DNA of 64,000 nt from assembly GCA_035517495.1 (NCBI GenBank), contig DATIYT010000056.1:1-64000 (forward strand), written 5' to 3'. Origin of the DNA: DASZHJ01 sp035517495. GTDB lineage: Bacteria > Pseudomonadota > Alphaproteobacteria > ATCC43930 > CGMCC-115725. Every line of letters begins with the position of its first letter. Position 1 is the first letter of the stretch. Of this stretch, positions 53,856 through 62,191 are shown one piece after another. The notes beneath the pieces were generated by a model. It made no database searches, had not been told where the DNA came from, and worked only from the letters and a program-made list of their open reading frames with translations. A program made the translations under genes and the position numbers.

Positions 53856-55198
53856 GGCAAGGTCTCCTCTAGGGCAGCCGCGAGCGCCCCCATGTCATCG
53901 TCGGTGGTGGTTTCGCTCGCCGCGAGCAGCAGCAGGTTTTGGAGATCGGCGACGCCGGGGTAAAGCCGACTTACCGGCACGCCCGCGAGAATCCGCCGTT
54001 CCGCCAGGCGCTCGACCAGCGGCGCCGTCGGCACCGGGAGTACGAGCGTGAATTCGTTGAAGAAGGTGTCGTTAAGGATGCGGACGCCGCCAATGCGCTC
54101 AAGCCGCTCGGCCAATCGCACCGCGGCGGCGTGATTGAGCGCGGCCAATCGCGTGAATCCCGCTTCTCCCAGGAGCGCCAGGTGAATCGAGAAGGCGAGC
54201 GCGCAGAGTTCGGCGTTGGTGCAGATATTGCTGGTGGCCTTCTCGCGGCGAATGTGTTGCTCGCGCGTCGAGAGCGTCAGCACCCAGCCGCGCCGTCCCT
54301 CGGCATCGACGGTCTCGCCGGCGACGCGGCCCGGCATCTGCCGAACGAAACGCTCGCGCGTCGCGAACAGCCCCAAATGCGGCCCGCCGAAATTAAGCGC
54401 GTTGCCTATCGCTTGGCCCTCGCCCGCGACGATATCGGCGCCCATCGCGCCCGGCGACTTGACCGCGCCCAACGACACCGGTTCGTTGACGATCGCAACC
54501 AGCAACGCACCGTTCTTGTGACAGGCCTCGGCCAGCGCCGAATGGTCACGCACATGACCGAAGAATCCCGGATTCTGCACCACCACGCACGAGGTCTGCG
54601 CGTCGATCAGCGCCGCGAGATCCTGCTTGGCCAGCGGATCGGGCTTCGCCAGCATCGACTCGAAGCCGACAAAGCGCCCGTAGGTCGCCGTCGTCTCGCG
54701 GTAGTGCGGATGCAGGTCGCCCGCGAGAATAGCCTTGCGGCGACGCGTCACTCGGTTTGCCATCATGACCGCCTCGGCGCAGGCGGTGGCGCCGTCGTAA
54801 AGCGACGCGTTCGCGACCTCCATTCCCGTGATAAGCGCTACCTGGGTCTGGAACTCGAACAGCATCTGCAAGGTGCCCTGCGAGACTTCCGGCTGGTAGG
54901 GCGTGTAGGAGGTCAGGAACTCGCCGCGCTGGATCAGGTGGTCGACCGAGGCCGGCACGTGATGGCGATAGACGCCGGCGCCGAGGAAGCTCGGAACCGA
55001 ACCCGCCGGCAGGTTTTTCGCGGCGAGCGCGCCCAGCGCCCGCTCCACTTCGATCTCGCCTTGCGCGCGCGGCAGGTCGAGAAGCCCCTTGAGCCGTGCC
55101 GTTTCCGGGACGTCGGCGAACAGCGTCTCGATCGAGGGAACGCCGATCGTCGCCAGCATCGCGCGGCGATCGGCATCGGTCAGCGGCAGGTAGCGCAT
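53852..55198 (-). CDS. gcvPA: glycine dehydrogenase (decarboxylating) subunit 1
   Basis: 448 residues. MRYLPLTDADRRAMLATIGV at the start, FLGAGVYRHHVPASVDHLI and YTPYQPEVSQGTLQMLFEFQ are diagnostic of the GcvPA half. It overlaps gcvH by ATGA. Split P-proteins are common in Alphaproteobacteria and Gram-positive bacteria. Confidence 0.96.
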   Translation of the reverse strand: MRYLPLTDADRRAMLATIGVPSIETLFADVPETARLKGLLDLPRAQGEIEVERALGALAAKNLPAGSVPSFLGAGVYRHHVPASVDHLIQRGEFLTSYTPYQPEVSQGTLQMLFEFQTQVALITGMEVANASLYDGATACAEAVMMANRVTRRRKAILAGDLHPHYRETTATYGRFVGFESMLAKPDPLAKQDLAALIDAQTSCVVVQNPGFFGHVRDHSALAEACHKNGALLVAIVNEPVSLGAVKSPGAMGADIVAGEGQAIGNALNFGGPHLGLFATRERFVRQMPGRVAGETVDAEGRRGWVLTLSTREQHIRREKATSNICTNAELCALAFSIHLALLGEAGFTRLAALNHAAAVRLAERLERIGGVRILNDTFFNEFTLVLPVPTAPLVERLAERRILAGVPVSRLYPGVADLQNLLLLAASETTTDDDMGALAAALEETLP

Positions 55199-55572
55199 CA
55201 GCCGAGCCCCGTCACGTAGTCAGCGTATTGCGCTTCGCTCATCAGCCCGTCGAGCTGCTTCGGATCGGTGATCGTCATCTTGAAGAACCAGCCGCCCTTC
55301 AGCGGTTCGCTGTTGACCCGCGCGGGCTCGGCGGTGAGATCGCTGTTGGCGGCGGTCACCTCACCGGTGAGCGGCGCGTAGACCTCGCTTGCCGCTTTCA
55401 CCGATTCGACGACCGCTGCTTCCTTGCCCCGTTCGAGCTTGCGCCCGACTTCCGGCAGTTCGACATAGACGACGTCGCCCAGTTGCTGCTGCGCGTAATC
55501 GCTGATGCCGACGACGGCGGTCGAGCCCTCGACGCGCACCCATTCATGGTCCTTGGTGAATTTGACCGTCAT
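55198..55572 (-). CDS. gcvH: glycine cleavage system H protein
   Basis: 124 residues from ATG 55572. Lipoyl site ESVKAASEVYAP with Lys59. KFTKDHEWVRVE and VGISDYAQQQLGDVVYVELP are typical. It carries the aminomethyl intermediate between P and T proteins. Confidence 0.96.
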   Translation of the reverse strand: MTVKFTKDHEWVRVEGSTAVVGISDYAQQQLGDVVYVELPEVGRKLERGKEAAVVESVKAASEVYAPLTGEVTAANSDLTAEPARVNSEPLKGGWFFKMTITDPKQLDGLMSEAQYADYVTGLG

Positions 55573-55591
55573 GCGTTTCCCCGTTTCATTT

Positions 55592-56713
55592 TCAGGAATT
55601 GGCGGCAGGGCCGCGGTAGTAGCGATGCGACACGAAGGGCATCGCGGCAATTCGGGCAGGCCGCGGCGTGCCGCGCACCATGAGCGCGACCGCCGTTCCG
55701 ATGGCGGCTTGCGCGATCTCCACATAGCCCATCGCAAGGGGCGCATCGATGCTGGGGCCAAAACCGCCGCTGGTGACGCGGCCGATGGCGCGACCCGCGG
55801 CGTCGATGATCTCGGTGCCCTCGCGCGCGGGCGCGCGCCCTTCCGGGCGGATTCCCACACGCTTGCGCGTCGCTCCCTGGCGAAGCTGACGCAGGATCGT
55901 GTCGGCGCCGAGGAAGCCGCCTTCTTCGCGGCGGCGCTTGCCCATCGCGAAGCCAAGATCAGCCTCGATCGGGCTGGTGCCGCGGTCGATGTCATGGCCG
56001 TAAAGGCAGAGCCCGGCTTCGAGGCGCAGCGTATCGCGGGCGCCAAGTCCGATCGGCTTGACCTCGGCCTCGCACAGAAGCCGCCGCGCCAATCGATCGG
56101 CCGCGTCCGCCGGCACCGAAACCTCGAACCCGTCCTCGCCGGTATAGCCGGAGCGCGAGACCAGGCAAGGAATGCCGTCGAGGCTTTGCGCTTCGGCGCT
56201 CATGAACGGCATCGTCGCCACCGCAGGCGCCAACCGAGCCAGCACCGCTGCGGCTTTCGGACCCTGCAGCGCCAGCAGTGCGCGCTCCGGAAGCGGCGTC
56301 ACCTTGACCCGCGGCTCCAATCCGCGTTTGAGATGAGCGGTGTCATCGGCCTTGCAGGCCGCATTCACCACGAGGAACAGATGGTCGCCGCGGTTGGTGA
56401 CCATAAGGTCGTCGAGGATGCCGCCCCCCGCTTCGGTCAGCAGCGTGTAGCGCATGCGTCCGGGCTTCAGCGCCTGGATCTCGCCGGGCACCAACGTTTC
56501 GAGCGCACGCGCGGCATCGGGCCCGTCGAGCCGAAGCTGCCCCATATGCGAGACGTCGAAGAGCCCGGCTTCGCTTCTTGTGTGCAGATGCTCCGCGACG
56601 ATACCGGTCTTGTACTGCACGGGCATGTCGTAGCCCGCGAACGGCACCATGCGCGCGCCCATTTCCAGGTGCAGCGCGTGGAGCGGGGTTTTTTCGAGAG
56701 GTTGATCGGTCAT
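55592..56713 (-). CDS. gcvT: aminomethyltransferase (glycine cleavage T protein)
   Basis: 373 residues from ATG 56713. Folate-binding GcvT features: GLFDVSHMGQLRLDG, LTEAGGGILDDLMVTN, RSGYTGEDGFEVSVP, and the C-terminal barrel. It releases ammonia and forms methylene-tetrahydrofolate. First gene of the operon, placed directly behind the glycine riboswitch. Confidence 0.96.
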   Translation of the reverse strand: MTDQPLEKTPLHALHLEMGARMVPFAGYDMPVQYKTGIVAEHLHTRSEAGLFDVSHMGQLRLDGPDAARALETLVPGEIQALKPGRMRYTLLTEAGGGILDDLMVTNRGDHLFLVVNAACKADDTAHLKRGLEPRVKVTPLPERALLALQGPKAAAVLARLAPAVATMPFMSAEAQSLDGIPCLVSRSGYTGEDGFEVSVPADAADRLARRLLCEAEVKPIGLGARDTLRLEAGLCLYGHDIDRGTSPIEADLGFAMGKRRREEGGFLGADTILRQLRQGATRKRVGIRPEGRAPAREGTEIIDAAGRAIGRVTSGGFGPSIDAPLAMGYVEIAQAAIGTAVALMVRGTPRPARIAAMPFVSHRYYRGPAANS

Positions 56714-56767
56714 GGGTCCCTGGGCAACTGGCGGTCTCGCAAACGCGCGCTGATGCGCGCGGCGCAA

Positions 56768-56978
56768 GCCCCTCTGTCCCAGGACCTGAAAGATTCGCCG
56801 GCGGTTTCGCTTCCGTCCGGTTTACCTCTTCGGTGAGGCCGGCGGGATCGCTCCCTCCGACCTGCTTTCCAGAGTGCCCACGCCTCGACGGTCCTTTGTG
56901 CCTGAGAGTTTCCGGGGCGGTTGCTCCTTCGGCGCCGGGCTTCGCATCTGCGACATACGAGCCCGATCTCTCCCATCG
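56768..56978 (-). ncRNA. tandem glycine riboswitch upstream of gcvT
   Basis: On the minus strand the RNA starts with GGGAGAG (about 56974). It then shows CGCCGAAGGAGCAA, AAACTCTCAGGCACAAAGGA and CACTCTGG (aptamer 1). The linker follows, then GGAGGGAGCGATC, CACCGAAGAGGTAA and CGAATCTTTCAGGTCCTGGG (aptamer 2). These are the conserved elements of both glycine aptamers. It ends about 55 bases before the gcvT start, so it should turn the operon on when glycine is high; whether through transcription or translation is not clear. Confidence 0.92.
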
Positions 56979-57046
56979 AGGTGCTTACGGCACGGCCGCG
57001 ACCTTAGCACCGCGGGCGAGCGAAGACCAGCCGCACCCTGCTGCTC

Positions 57047-58213
57047 TCAACTCCCGAACGGGCGGAAGTGCTTGGCGAGCGCCAGCCCTTGGTTCTGATA
57101 GTTCGAGCGGAGCGTCGCGCCGTAGACGCGATCGGGAAGCGCCGCCATCCGCTCATAGCGCAGCCACGCCACGATCTGGCCGTGCTCCAGCATGAATGGC
57201 ACTTCGTGCGATCGCACTTCGAGCACCGCTCGGCTGCCGGTCGCGCGTTCGTTCCAGCCGAAACCCGGATCGAAGAAGCCGGCGTAGTGCACGCGGTATT
57301 CGCCGGAACGCGTGTAGTAAGGAACCATCTCGGCCGCCAAATTGGGCGGCACGCCCACCTCCTCGCGCGTTGCGAGAATATAGAACTCGCCGGGGTCGAG
57401 GATGATCCCTCCGGATCGCGGACGCGGGATCGGCTCCCAGAACTCGTCCGGCTCGTATTTGCCGGCCAAATCGATGTCGATGATATCGGCGTGCTTCTTG
57501 GCGCGGTAGCCGATCACGCTGTTTCGCGTGCTTCCCATCAGGTCGATCGTCACGGGAATAAGGCCCGCGCGGATCGGCTGCCGCTGATTCGCACTCACGA
57601 GCTGGCCTTTGTCGTACAAATCCTGCAGCTCGCTCGCGGCAATGACCGGGTTCCCGCGCTGGAACCGCACTTGATTGAGGCGCGAGCCTTGGCGCACGAC
57701 CACACTGAAGGTTTGCGGCGCAACCTCCACGTAAAGCTGGCCCTTGTAGCCGCGCTCCACTTGATCGAAGACCGTGCCGCGATCCGCGATCAAACGGGTC
57801 AGGATGTCGAGCCGCCCGGTCGAGCTCTTGGGATTGGCGAGCCCGGCCACCTGAGCCGACAAATCGACGGTCTCCATCAGAGGGATCACATAGACGTGCC
57901 CCTGCTCCAGTACGGCGCTCTTCGAGAGGTCGACCTGCTGGCCGTTCATCTGCTCGACCTTTTCCATCACGGTCGAATCGGAACCCGGCAGGAAGCTCGC
58001 GCGCACGCGATAGGCATAGTGCCCCAGGCGCAAATCCATGCTGGCCGGCTGGACTTGTGCAAGATCGATCTCCGGTACCGCGCTCAGCTCGCGGTTGCGA
58101 ATCATCGCCATGATGGCCTGGGAGGGCAGCACGCCGGTCCCGGCGCGCGGCGCCGGCCCGGCGGATTCCTCCGTCAGCGGCAACAGCGTCGCCTCGGAAT
58201 CCCGGCTATTCAT
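57047..58213 (-). CDS. dcd: 2'-deoxycytidine 5'-triphosphate deaminase, double-length form
   Basis: 388 residues from ATG 58213; a GTG two codons upstream is possible. Two dUTPase-like halves: N-terminal IDLAQVQPASMDLRLGHYAY with GLANPKSSTGRLDILTRLI, and C-terminal GGIILDPGEFYILATREEVG with GEYRVHYAGFFDPGFGW. Ordinary Dcd is about 190 residues; the duplicated form is known in Alphaproteobacteria. It makes dUTP from dCTP. It lies upstream of the gcv riboswitch on the same strand. Confidence 0.9.
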   Translation of the reverse strand: MNSRDSEATLLPLTEESAGPAPRAGTGVLPSQAIMAMIRNRELSAVPEIDLAQVQPASMDLRLGHYAYRVRASFLPGSDSTVMEKVEQMNGQQVDLSKSAVLEQGHVYVIPLMETVDLSAQVAGLANPKSSTGRLDILTRLIADRGTVFDQVERGYKGQLYVEVAPQTFSVVVRQGSRLNQVRFQRGNPVIAASELQDLYDKGQLVSANQRQPIRAGLIPVTIDLMGSTRNSVIGYRAKKHADIIDIDLAGKYEPDEFWEPIPRPRSGGIILDPGEFYILATREEVGVPPNLAAEMVPYYTRSGEYRVHYAGFFDPGFGWNERATGSRAVLEVRSHEVPFMLEHGQIVAWLRYERMAALPDRVYGATLRSNYQNQGLALAKHFRPFGS

Positions 58214-58497
58214 GGGCACCGTTGGGGTCGAGCATGGTCATACTGTGCAGGTGCGGCCCTCACAATTCAAACGATTACGATTCAATGGCGATCCACAGGA
58301 CCTTCCGTCCCCATGATTTCAGCAGTCGATTGCGCCGGATTGCATTTTTTGCTTTTCCTCGAAACTCACAGGTTGGGGGCGTCGTCGCGCGGTGGACAAC
58401 TCCAGATTCGAACAGTGAGGTGCAACCGAGACCCGAGCGGTCGAGCCCCTATGACGGCTGCCCGCTCGGCGTCGACGGGCTCGGCAAAACCAGCGCG

Positions 58498-59082
58498 TCA
58501 GCCCGAGCCTGGGAGCTTGAGATGCGCGCGATTGTACTCGAGTTCCTCTGGCGTCAGCTGAAAGCCCAGGAGGATCGCGTAGTCGGCACCACTGGTGCCC
58601 GCCGCCAAGGGGATGACCAAGTGCAACTCGTCCGTGATCTCGATGCGCCGCTGGTCGCCGGACCATTTGAGATCGAGCGTGAACTCGCGCTTGCCGATGA
58701 TCGTGTCGCTTCGGTTGACGATGGCGACGAAATAGTCGACCTGAGCATCTTTGGTCAGGGTGTCGGTCCGTATCGCGCTGATGCCCAGCTTGCCCGCGAT
58801 ATCGAGCGATTTGTCCTTCTTTTCAAAATGGCAGGCCATGGGAACCGTCAGCAAGCGCACGCCATAGGCGGCGTCCGTGTCTGCGCGGCCGGCACCCGGT
58901 TTGAAGCGCACCACCGCTTGCAAGTCCGGCATGATCGCCGAGCGGGGGCAAGTCACCGTTTCGCTTTCGCTGGAGCACGCGCCGAGCGCGGCCGCGAGAC
59001 CCAACCCGGTCGCGCCCAAGAGTGCGCACCGCCACGGGCGCACCCTTCCCCTCGGGGCGCGGCAGAAAGCCCGAAGCGACAT
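58498..59082 (-). CDS. conserved hypothetical lipoprotein
   Basis: 194 residues from ATG 59082, which overlaps the CDGSH gene stop. The N-terminus is unusually basic before the signal core; lipobox ALGAC gives an acylated Cys near 36. The mature part (VVRFKPGAGRADTDAAYGVR, FVAIVNRSDTIIGKREFTLD) is not assigned to a named family. It is probably an envelope lipoprotein. The gap 58214-58497 before dcd holds nothing recognisable. Confidence 0.65.
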   Translation of the reverse strand: MSLRAFCRAPRGRVRPWRCALLGATGLGLAAALGACSSESETVTCPRSAIMPDLQAVVRFKPGAGRADTDAAYGVRLLTVPMACHFEKKDKSLDIAGKLGISAIRTDTLTKDAQVDYFVAIVNRSDTIIGKREFTLDLKWSGDQRRIEITDELHLVIPLAAGTSGADYAILLGFQLTPEELEYNRAHLKLPGSG

Positions 59083-59321
59083 CAAATGCGGTTGTGAGTG
59101 CCGTCGCAGAACGGCTTACCGCCGCTCTGCTTGCAGCCGCAAAACCAAACCTGCTGCGTCTTTTCGGCTTTGTACTGATGCGGCGCGAGCCCGGTTCCCT
59201 TGTGCGAGCCGTCGCAGAAAGGCTGGGTCTTGCTGCGGCCGCAAGCGCACCACCAGTACTCACGCCCCGCCTCGACTGTCACGCCGTAAGGTGCTTTTTG
59301 CGCTGGAATCGGCTCCGCCAT
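59082..59321 (-). CDS. CDGSH iron-sulfur domain protein, two clusters
   Basis: 79 residues from ATG 59321, with GAGGGG upstream. Two CDGSH motifs: CACGRSKTQPFCDGSH and CGCKQSGGKPFCDGTH. Each binds a 2Fe-2S cluster with three Cys and one His. It is a small cytoplasmic redox or cluster-transfer protein. Confidence 0.92.
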   Translation of the reverse strand: MAEPIPAQKAPYGVTVEAGREYWWCACGRSKTQPFCDGSHKGTGLAPHQYKAEKTQQVWFCGCKQSGGKPFCDGTHNRI

Positions 59322-59479
59322 GACCCCTCTTCCCTTATGATGGATCGCCATATTAGCTTGCCCGCCTCGACCGCACACTGCCCTCGCTAGTCGAGGCGCG
59401 GCGGGACTCTATGCGACGCTCCGGGCCCGCACAAGGGCCGGGGGGCGGTGCGGGCGAGGCCGAGCGAAAGGACGCGCGC

Positions 59480-60445
59480 GTGGCAGTCTATACCGATGTC
59501 GGCGACGAGGAGCTCGCACAATTCGTCGCGCAGTACGATATCGGCGAGGTGATCTCCTGCAAGGGGATCGCGGAGGGCGTCGAAAACTCCAATTACTTGC
59601 TGCGAACCGAGCGCGCGAGTTTCATCCTGACCCTCTACGAAAAGCGGGTCGCCCCCGGCGATCTGCCGTTCTTCATCGCGCTCATGGAGCATCTGGCGCG
59701 GCACGGCATCGCATGCCCGACGCCGCTGAAGGCGCGGGACGGCCGGGCGTTGCGCGAGCTTTGCGGACGGCCGGCGGCGATCGTCACCTTCCTCGAGGGC
59801 CTGTGGCCGCGCCGCATACGTCCCATCCATTGCGCCGGCGTCGGCGAAGCGCTGGCGCGGCTGCATCTCGCGGGCATCGATTTTCCGATGCGCCGGTTGA
59901 ACAATCTCTCGGTCGCGGGCTGGCGTCCGCTTTTCGAAGCGTGTCGAGAGCGCGCACATGAAGTGAAACCGGGCCTATCCGAGGAATTGGGCCAAGAACT
60001 GGAGACCCTGGAGCAGCTCTGGCCCTCCGATCTGCCGAGCGGCACGATCCATGCCGATCTGTTCCCCGACAACGTCTTCTTCCGCGGCGATCAGGTTTCG
60101 GGACTGATCGATTTCTACTTCGCCTGCACCGATTTCCTGGCATACGACGTGGCGATCTGCCTCAACGCATGGTGCTTTGAGAGCGACGGCGACTTCAATG
60201 TCACCAAGGCGCGGCTGTTGCTCTCGCACTATCGCGCGGTGCGCGCGCTCTCGGAGGCGGAATTCGACGCACTGCCCCTGCTCGCGCGCGGCAGCGCGCT
60301 GCGCTTCCTGCTGACCCGGCTCTACGATCTCCTGAACCACCCCGCGGGCGCGCTGGTGCGGCCCAAGGATCCGCTCGAATACCTCAACAAGCTGCGCTTC
60401 CATCGCGGCATCACGCGCGCGAGCGGCTACGGCCTCGACGGATGA
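59480..60445 (+). CDS. thrB: homoserine kinase
   Basis: 321 residues from GTG 59480, with AGGA seven bases upstream, which fits the usual size better than the longer frame from 59411. It is the choline-kinase-like type: GIAEGVENSNYLL, catalytic HADLFPDNVFF and GLIDFYFACTDF. It phosphorylates homoserine in threonine synthesis. In many Alphaproteobacteria it is directly followed by rnhA; here a toxin-antitoxin pair lies between. Confidence 0.93.
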   Translation: MAVYTDVGDEELAQFVAQYDIGEVISCKGIAEGVENSNYLLRTERASFILTLYEKRVAPGDLPFFIALMEHLARHGIACPTPLKARDGRALRELCGRPAAIVTFLEGLWPRRIRPIHCAGVGEALARLHLAGIDFPMRRLNNLSVAGWRPLFEACRERAHEVKPGLSEELGQELETLEQLWPSDLPSGTIHADLFPDNVFFRGDQVSGLIDFYFACTDFLAYDVAICLNAWCFESDGDFNVTKARLLLSHYRAVRALSEAEFDALPLLARGSALRFLLTRLYDLLNHPAGALVRPKDPLEYLNKLRFHRGITRASGYGLDG

Positions 60446-60480
60446 TCGGATTGAACCCCGCGTCACGGGCGCCGTTAGGT

Positions 60481-60774
60481 TCAGGCGGCAACGGTCAGAC
60501 GAAGACCCAGCGCCCGCAGAACTTTGACCACAGTGGTAAACTCGGGATTACCGCCGGGCGACAACGCCCTGTACAGATTGGCACGGCCGAGCCCGGCAAC
60601 CCGCGCAATTTTCGTCATCCCCTTGGAGCGCGCAATATCGCCCAACGCGGCTTTCAGCAAATCAGGATCACCATCCTCGAGCACGGCATCGAGGTAGGCC
60701 GCAATATCTTCCTTGGTCTCCAACGTATCGGCCGCATCCCAGCGCCGAGTCTTGCGCTCCATGGCGTCCCTCAT
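60481..60774 (-). CDS. HigA-like antitoxin (addiction module antidote)
   Basis: 97 residues. It has ETKEDIAAYLDAVLEDGDPD, then a helix-turn-helix (about 48-75, MTKIARVAGLGRANLYRALS) and TVVKVLRALGLRLTV. This fits the putative addiction-module antidote family. It begins three bases after the toxin gene, so toxin and antitoxin are co-transcribed. It should bind the operon promoter upstream of the toxin. Confidence 0.85.
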   Translation of the reverse strand: MRDAMERKTRRWDAADTLETKEDIAAYLDAVLEDGDPDLLKAALGDIARSKGMTKIARVAGLGRANLYRALSPGGNPEFTTVVKVLRALGLRLTVAA

Positions 60775-60777
60775 TTG

Positions 60778-61083
60778 TCAAAGTTCGCGCGCCAATTCGT
60801 GAGCGCGAGCAATGTCGCGCGCCTGAGTACGCTTGTCGCCGCCGCAGAGCAGAATCACAACGGCCGCGCCGCGCCGGATAAAGTAGACGCGGTAGCCAGG
60901 ACCATAGGCGATCCGCATTTCCGAAACGCCGCTGCCCACCGCCTTCGCATCCCCGGGATTACCGAGGGAAAGGCGGCGAATGCGGGTGGTAATGCGAGCG
61001 CGGGCCTGTCGATCACGCAACGCCGCAAACCACGCTGCGAAAACATCGGTCTGCCGGACCTCAAGCCTCGAATTGTCTCTCAT
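60778..61083 (-). CDS. RelE/HigB-like toxin (Gp49 family)
   Basis: 101 residues. VFAAWFAALRDRQARARITT, LGNPGDAKAVGSGVSEMRIA and YRVYFIRRGAAVVILLCGGD followed by KRTQ match Gp49/HigB-type toxins (RelE superfamily, mRNA cleavage). It precedes the antitoxin gene, the HigBA order. It is divergent from rnhA across 35 bases. Confidence 0.88.
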   Translation of the reverse strand: MRDNSRLEVRQTDVFAAWFAALRDRQARARITTRIRRLSLGNPGDAKAVGSGVSEMRIAYGPGYRVYFIRRGAAVVILLCGGDKRTQARDIARAHELAREL

Positions 61084-61118
61084 AAGGGACAGCTAGTCAA
61101 GGGGCGAGGATCGGCGAG

Positions 61119-61610
61119 ATGACGGCGTCGAGCGGCGGTGTCAAAACCGGCCACCGAGAAGAGACAGTGGACATCTTCACCGACGGCGCCTGCAGCGGCA
61201 ACCCGGGACCGGGCGGCTGGGGCGCGGTACTGCGGTTTCGCGGTGTCGAGCGCGAGCTTTCGGGGTATGCGGCGGAGACGACCAACAATCGCATGGAGCT
61301 GATGGCGGCGATTTCGACGCTCGAAGCCTTGAAGCGGCCTTGCCGCGTGCGGCTGCACACCGACAGCCGCTACGTCATGGACGGGGTCACGCGCTGGCTC
61401 CCGGACTGGAAGCGCCGACAGTGGCGCACCGCCGACAAGAAGCCCGTCAAGAACGTCGATCTCTGGCAGCGGCTTGAAGCCGCGCTCGAACGGCACGAGG
61501 TGCAATGGGCCTGGGTTCGCGGCCATGCGGGCCACCCCGAGAACGAACGCGCCGACGGGCTTGCCCGCGCCGCCATTGCGGCGGCACGTGCCGAGGCGTC
61601 GGGGAGCTGA
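61119..61610 (+). CDS. rnhA: ribonuclease HI
   Basis: 163 residues. The four active-site acids are present: Asp22 (IFTDGACSGNPGPGG), Glu60 (NRMELMA), Asp82 (HTDSRYV) and Asp146 (ERADGLA). It removes RNA from RNA-DNA hybrids. Residues 1-14 are an extra N-terminal stretch; a start closer to VDIFTDG is possible. Confidence 0.95.
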   Translation: MTASSGGVKTGHREETVDIFTDGACSGNPGPGGWGAVLRFRGVERELSGYAAETTNNRMELMAAISTLEALKRPCRVRLHTDSRYVMDGVTRWLPDWKRRQWRTADKKPVKNVDLWQRLEAALERHEVQWAWVRGHAGHPENERADGLARAAIAAARAEASGS

Positions 61611-61616
61611 CCGCGC

Positions 61617-62096
61617 TTACAGCGCCTTCAGCACAGCTTCCGCGCTCGAGACTTCGAAGGCCCCGGGGTTTTCGATATTGAGCGCCTTGACGACGCCGTC
61701 CTGCACCACCATCGCATAGCGGCGCGAGCGCTGGCCCAAGCCATACCCGGTGCCGTCCATTTCGAGGCCGACCGCCCTGGTGAAATCGCCATTGCCGTCC
61801 GCCAGCATCAGCACCTTGTCTTCGACCTTCTGCTCCTTGCCCCAGGCGTTCATCACGAAGGCATCGTTGACGGAGAGGCACGCAATGGTGTCGACACTCT
61901 TGGCTTTGATCTCCGCGGCGCGCTGCACGAAGCCCGGGAGATGCTTGGCCGAGCAGGTTGGCGTGAAGGCGCCGGGCAGCGCGAACAGAACGACCTTCTT
62001 GCCCTTGAAGAGTTCGTCGGTCGTGATGTCTTTAATGCCTTCGGCCGTCATGTGCTTGAGCTTCACCGAAGGAACCCTGTCGCCTACCTTGATCAT
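61617..62096 (-). CDS. peroxiredoxin, Prx5/glutaredoxin-dependent type
   Basis: 159 residues from ATG 62096 with GGGAG upstream. Peroxidatic Cys48 lies in PGAFTPTCSAKHLPGF. It has the Prx5-type LSVNDAFVMNAWGKEQ and GLGQRSRRYAMVV. It reduces peroxides with a thiol partner in the cytoplasm. It is convergent with rnhA (6-base gap) and near a DsbD-like gene. Confidence 0.92.
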   Translation of the reverse strand: MIKVGDRVPSVKLKHMTAEGIKDITTDELFKGKKVVLFALPGAFTPTCSAKHLPGFVQRAAEIKAKSVDTIACLSVNDAFVMNAWGKEQKVEDKVLMLADGNGDFTRAVGLEMDGTGYGLGQRSRRYAMVVQDGVVKALNIENPGAFEVSSAEAVLKAL

Positions 62097-62191
62097 TGGT
62101 GCTCCCTTTCTTGCTGCGCTGCTCGCAGCGTTCCGGATTGGCGATGATGCGAACAGAATGGCCGCTAACATAGGGCGTCCCGGGCGGAAAA

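Noticed and set aside
58400..58415. GTTCGAATC on the minus strand, like a tRNA T-loop
   Set aside because: The flanking bases do not form a T-stem, and no acceptor or anticodon stem can be built around it.
59411..59479. N-terminal extension of homoserine kinase
   Set aside because: The extra 23 residues are Gly/Arg-rich and unlike the family; GTG 59480 gives the usual length and a ribosome site.
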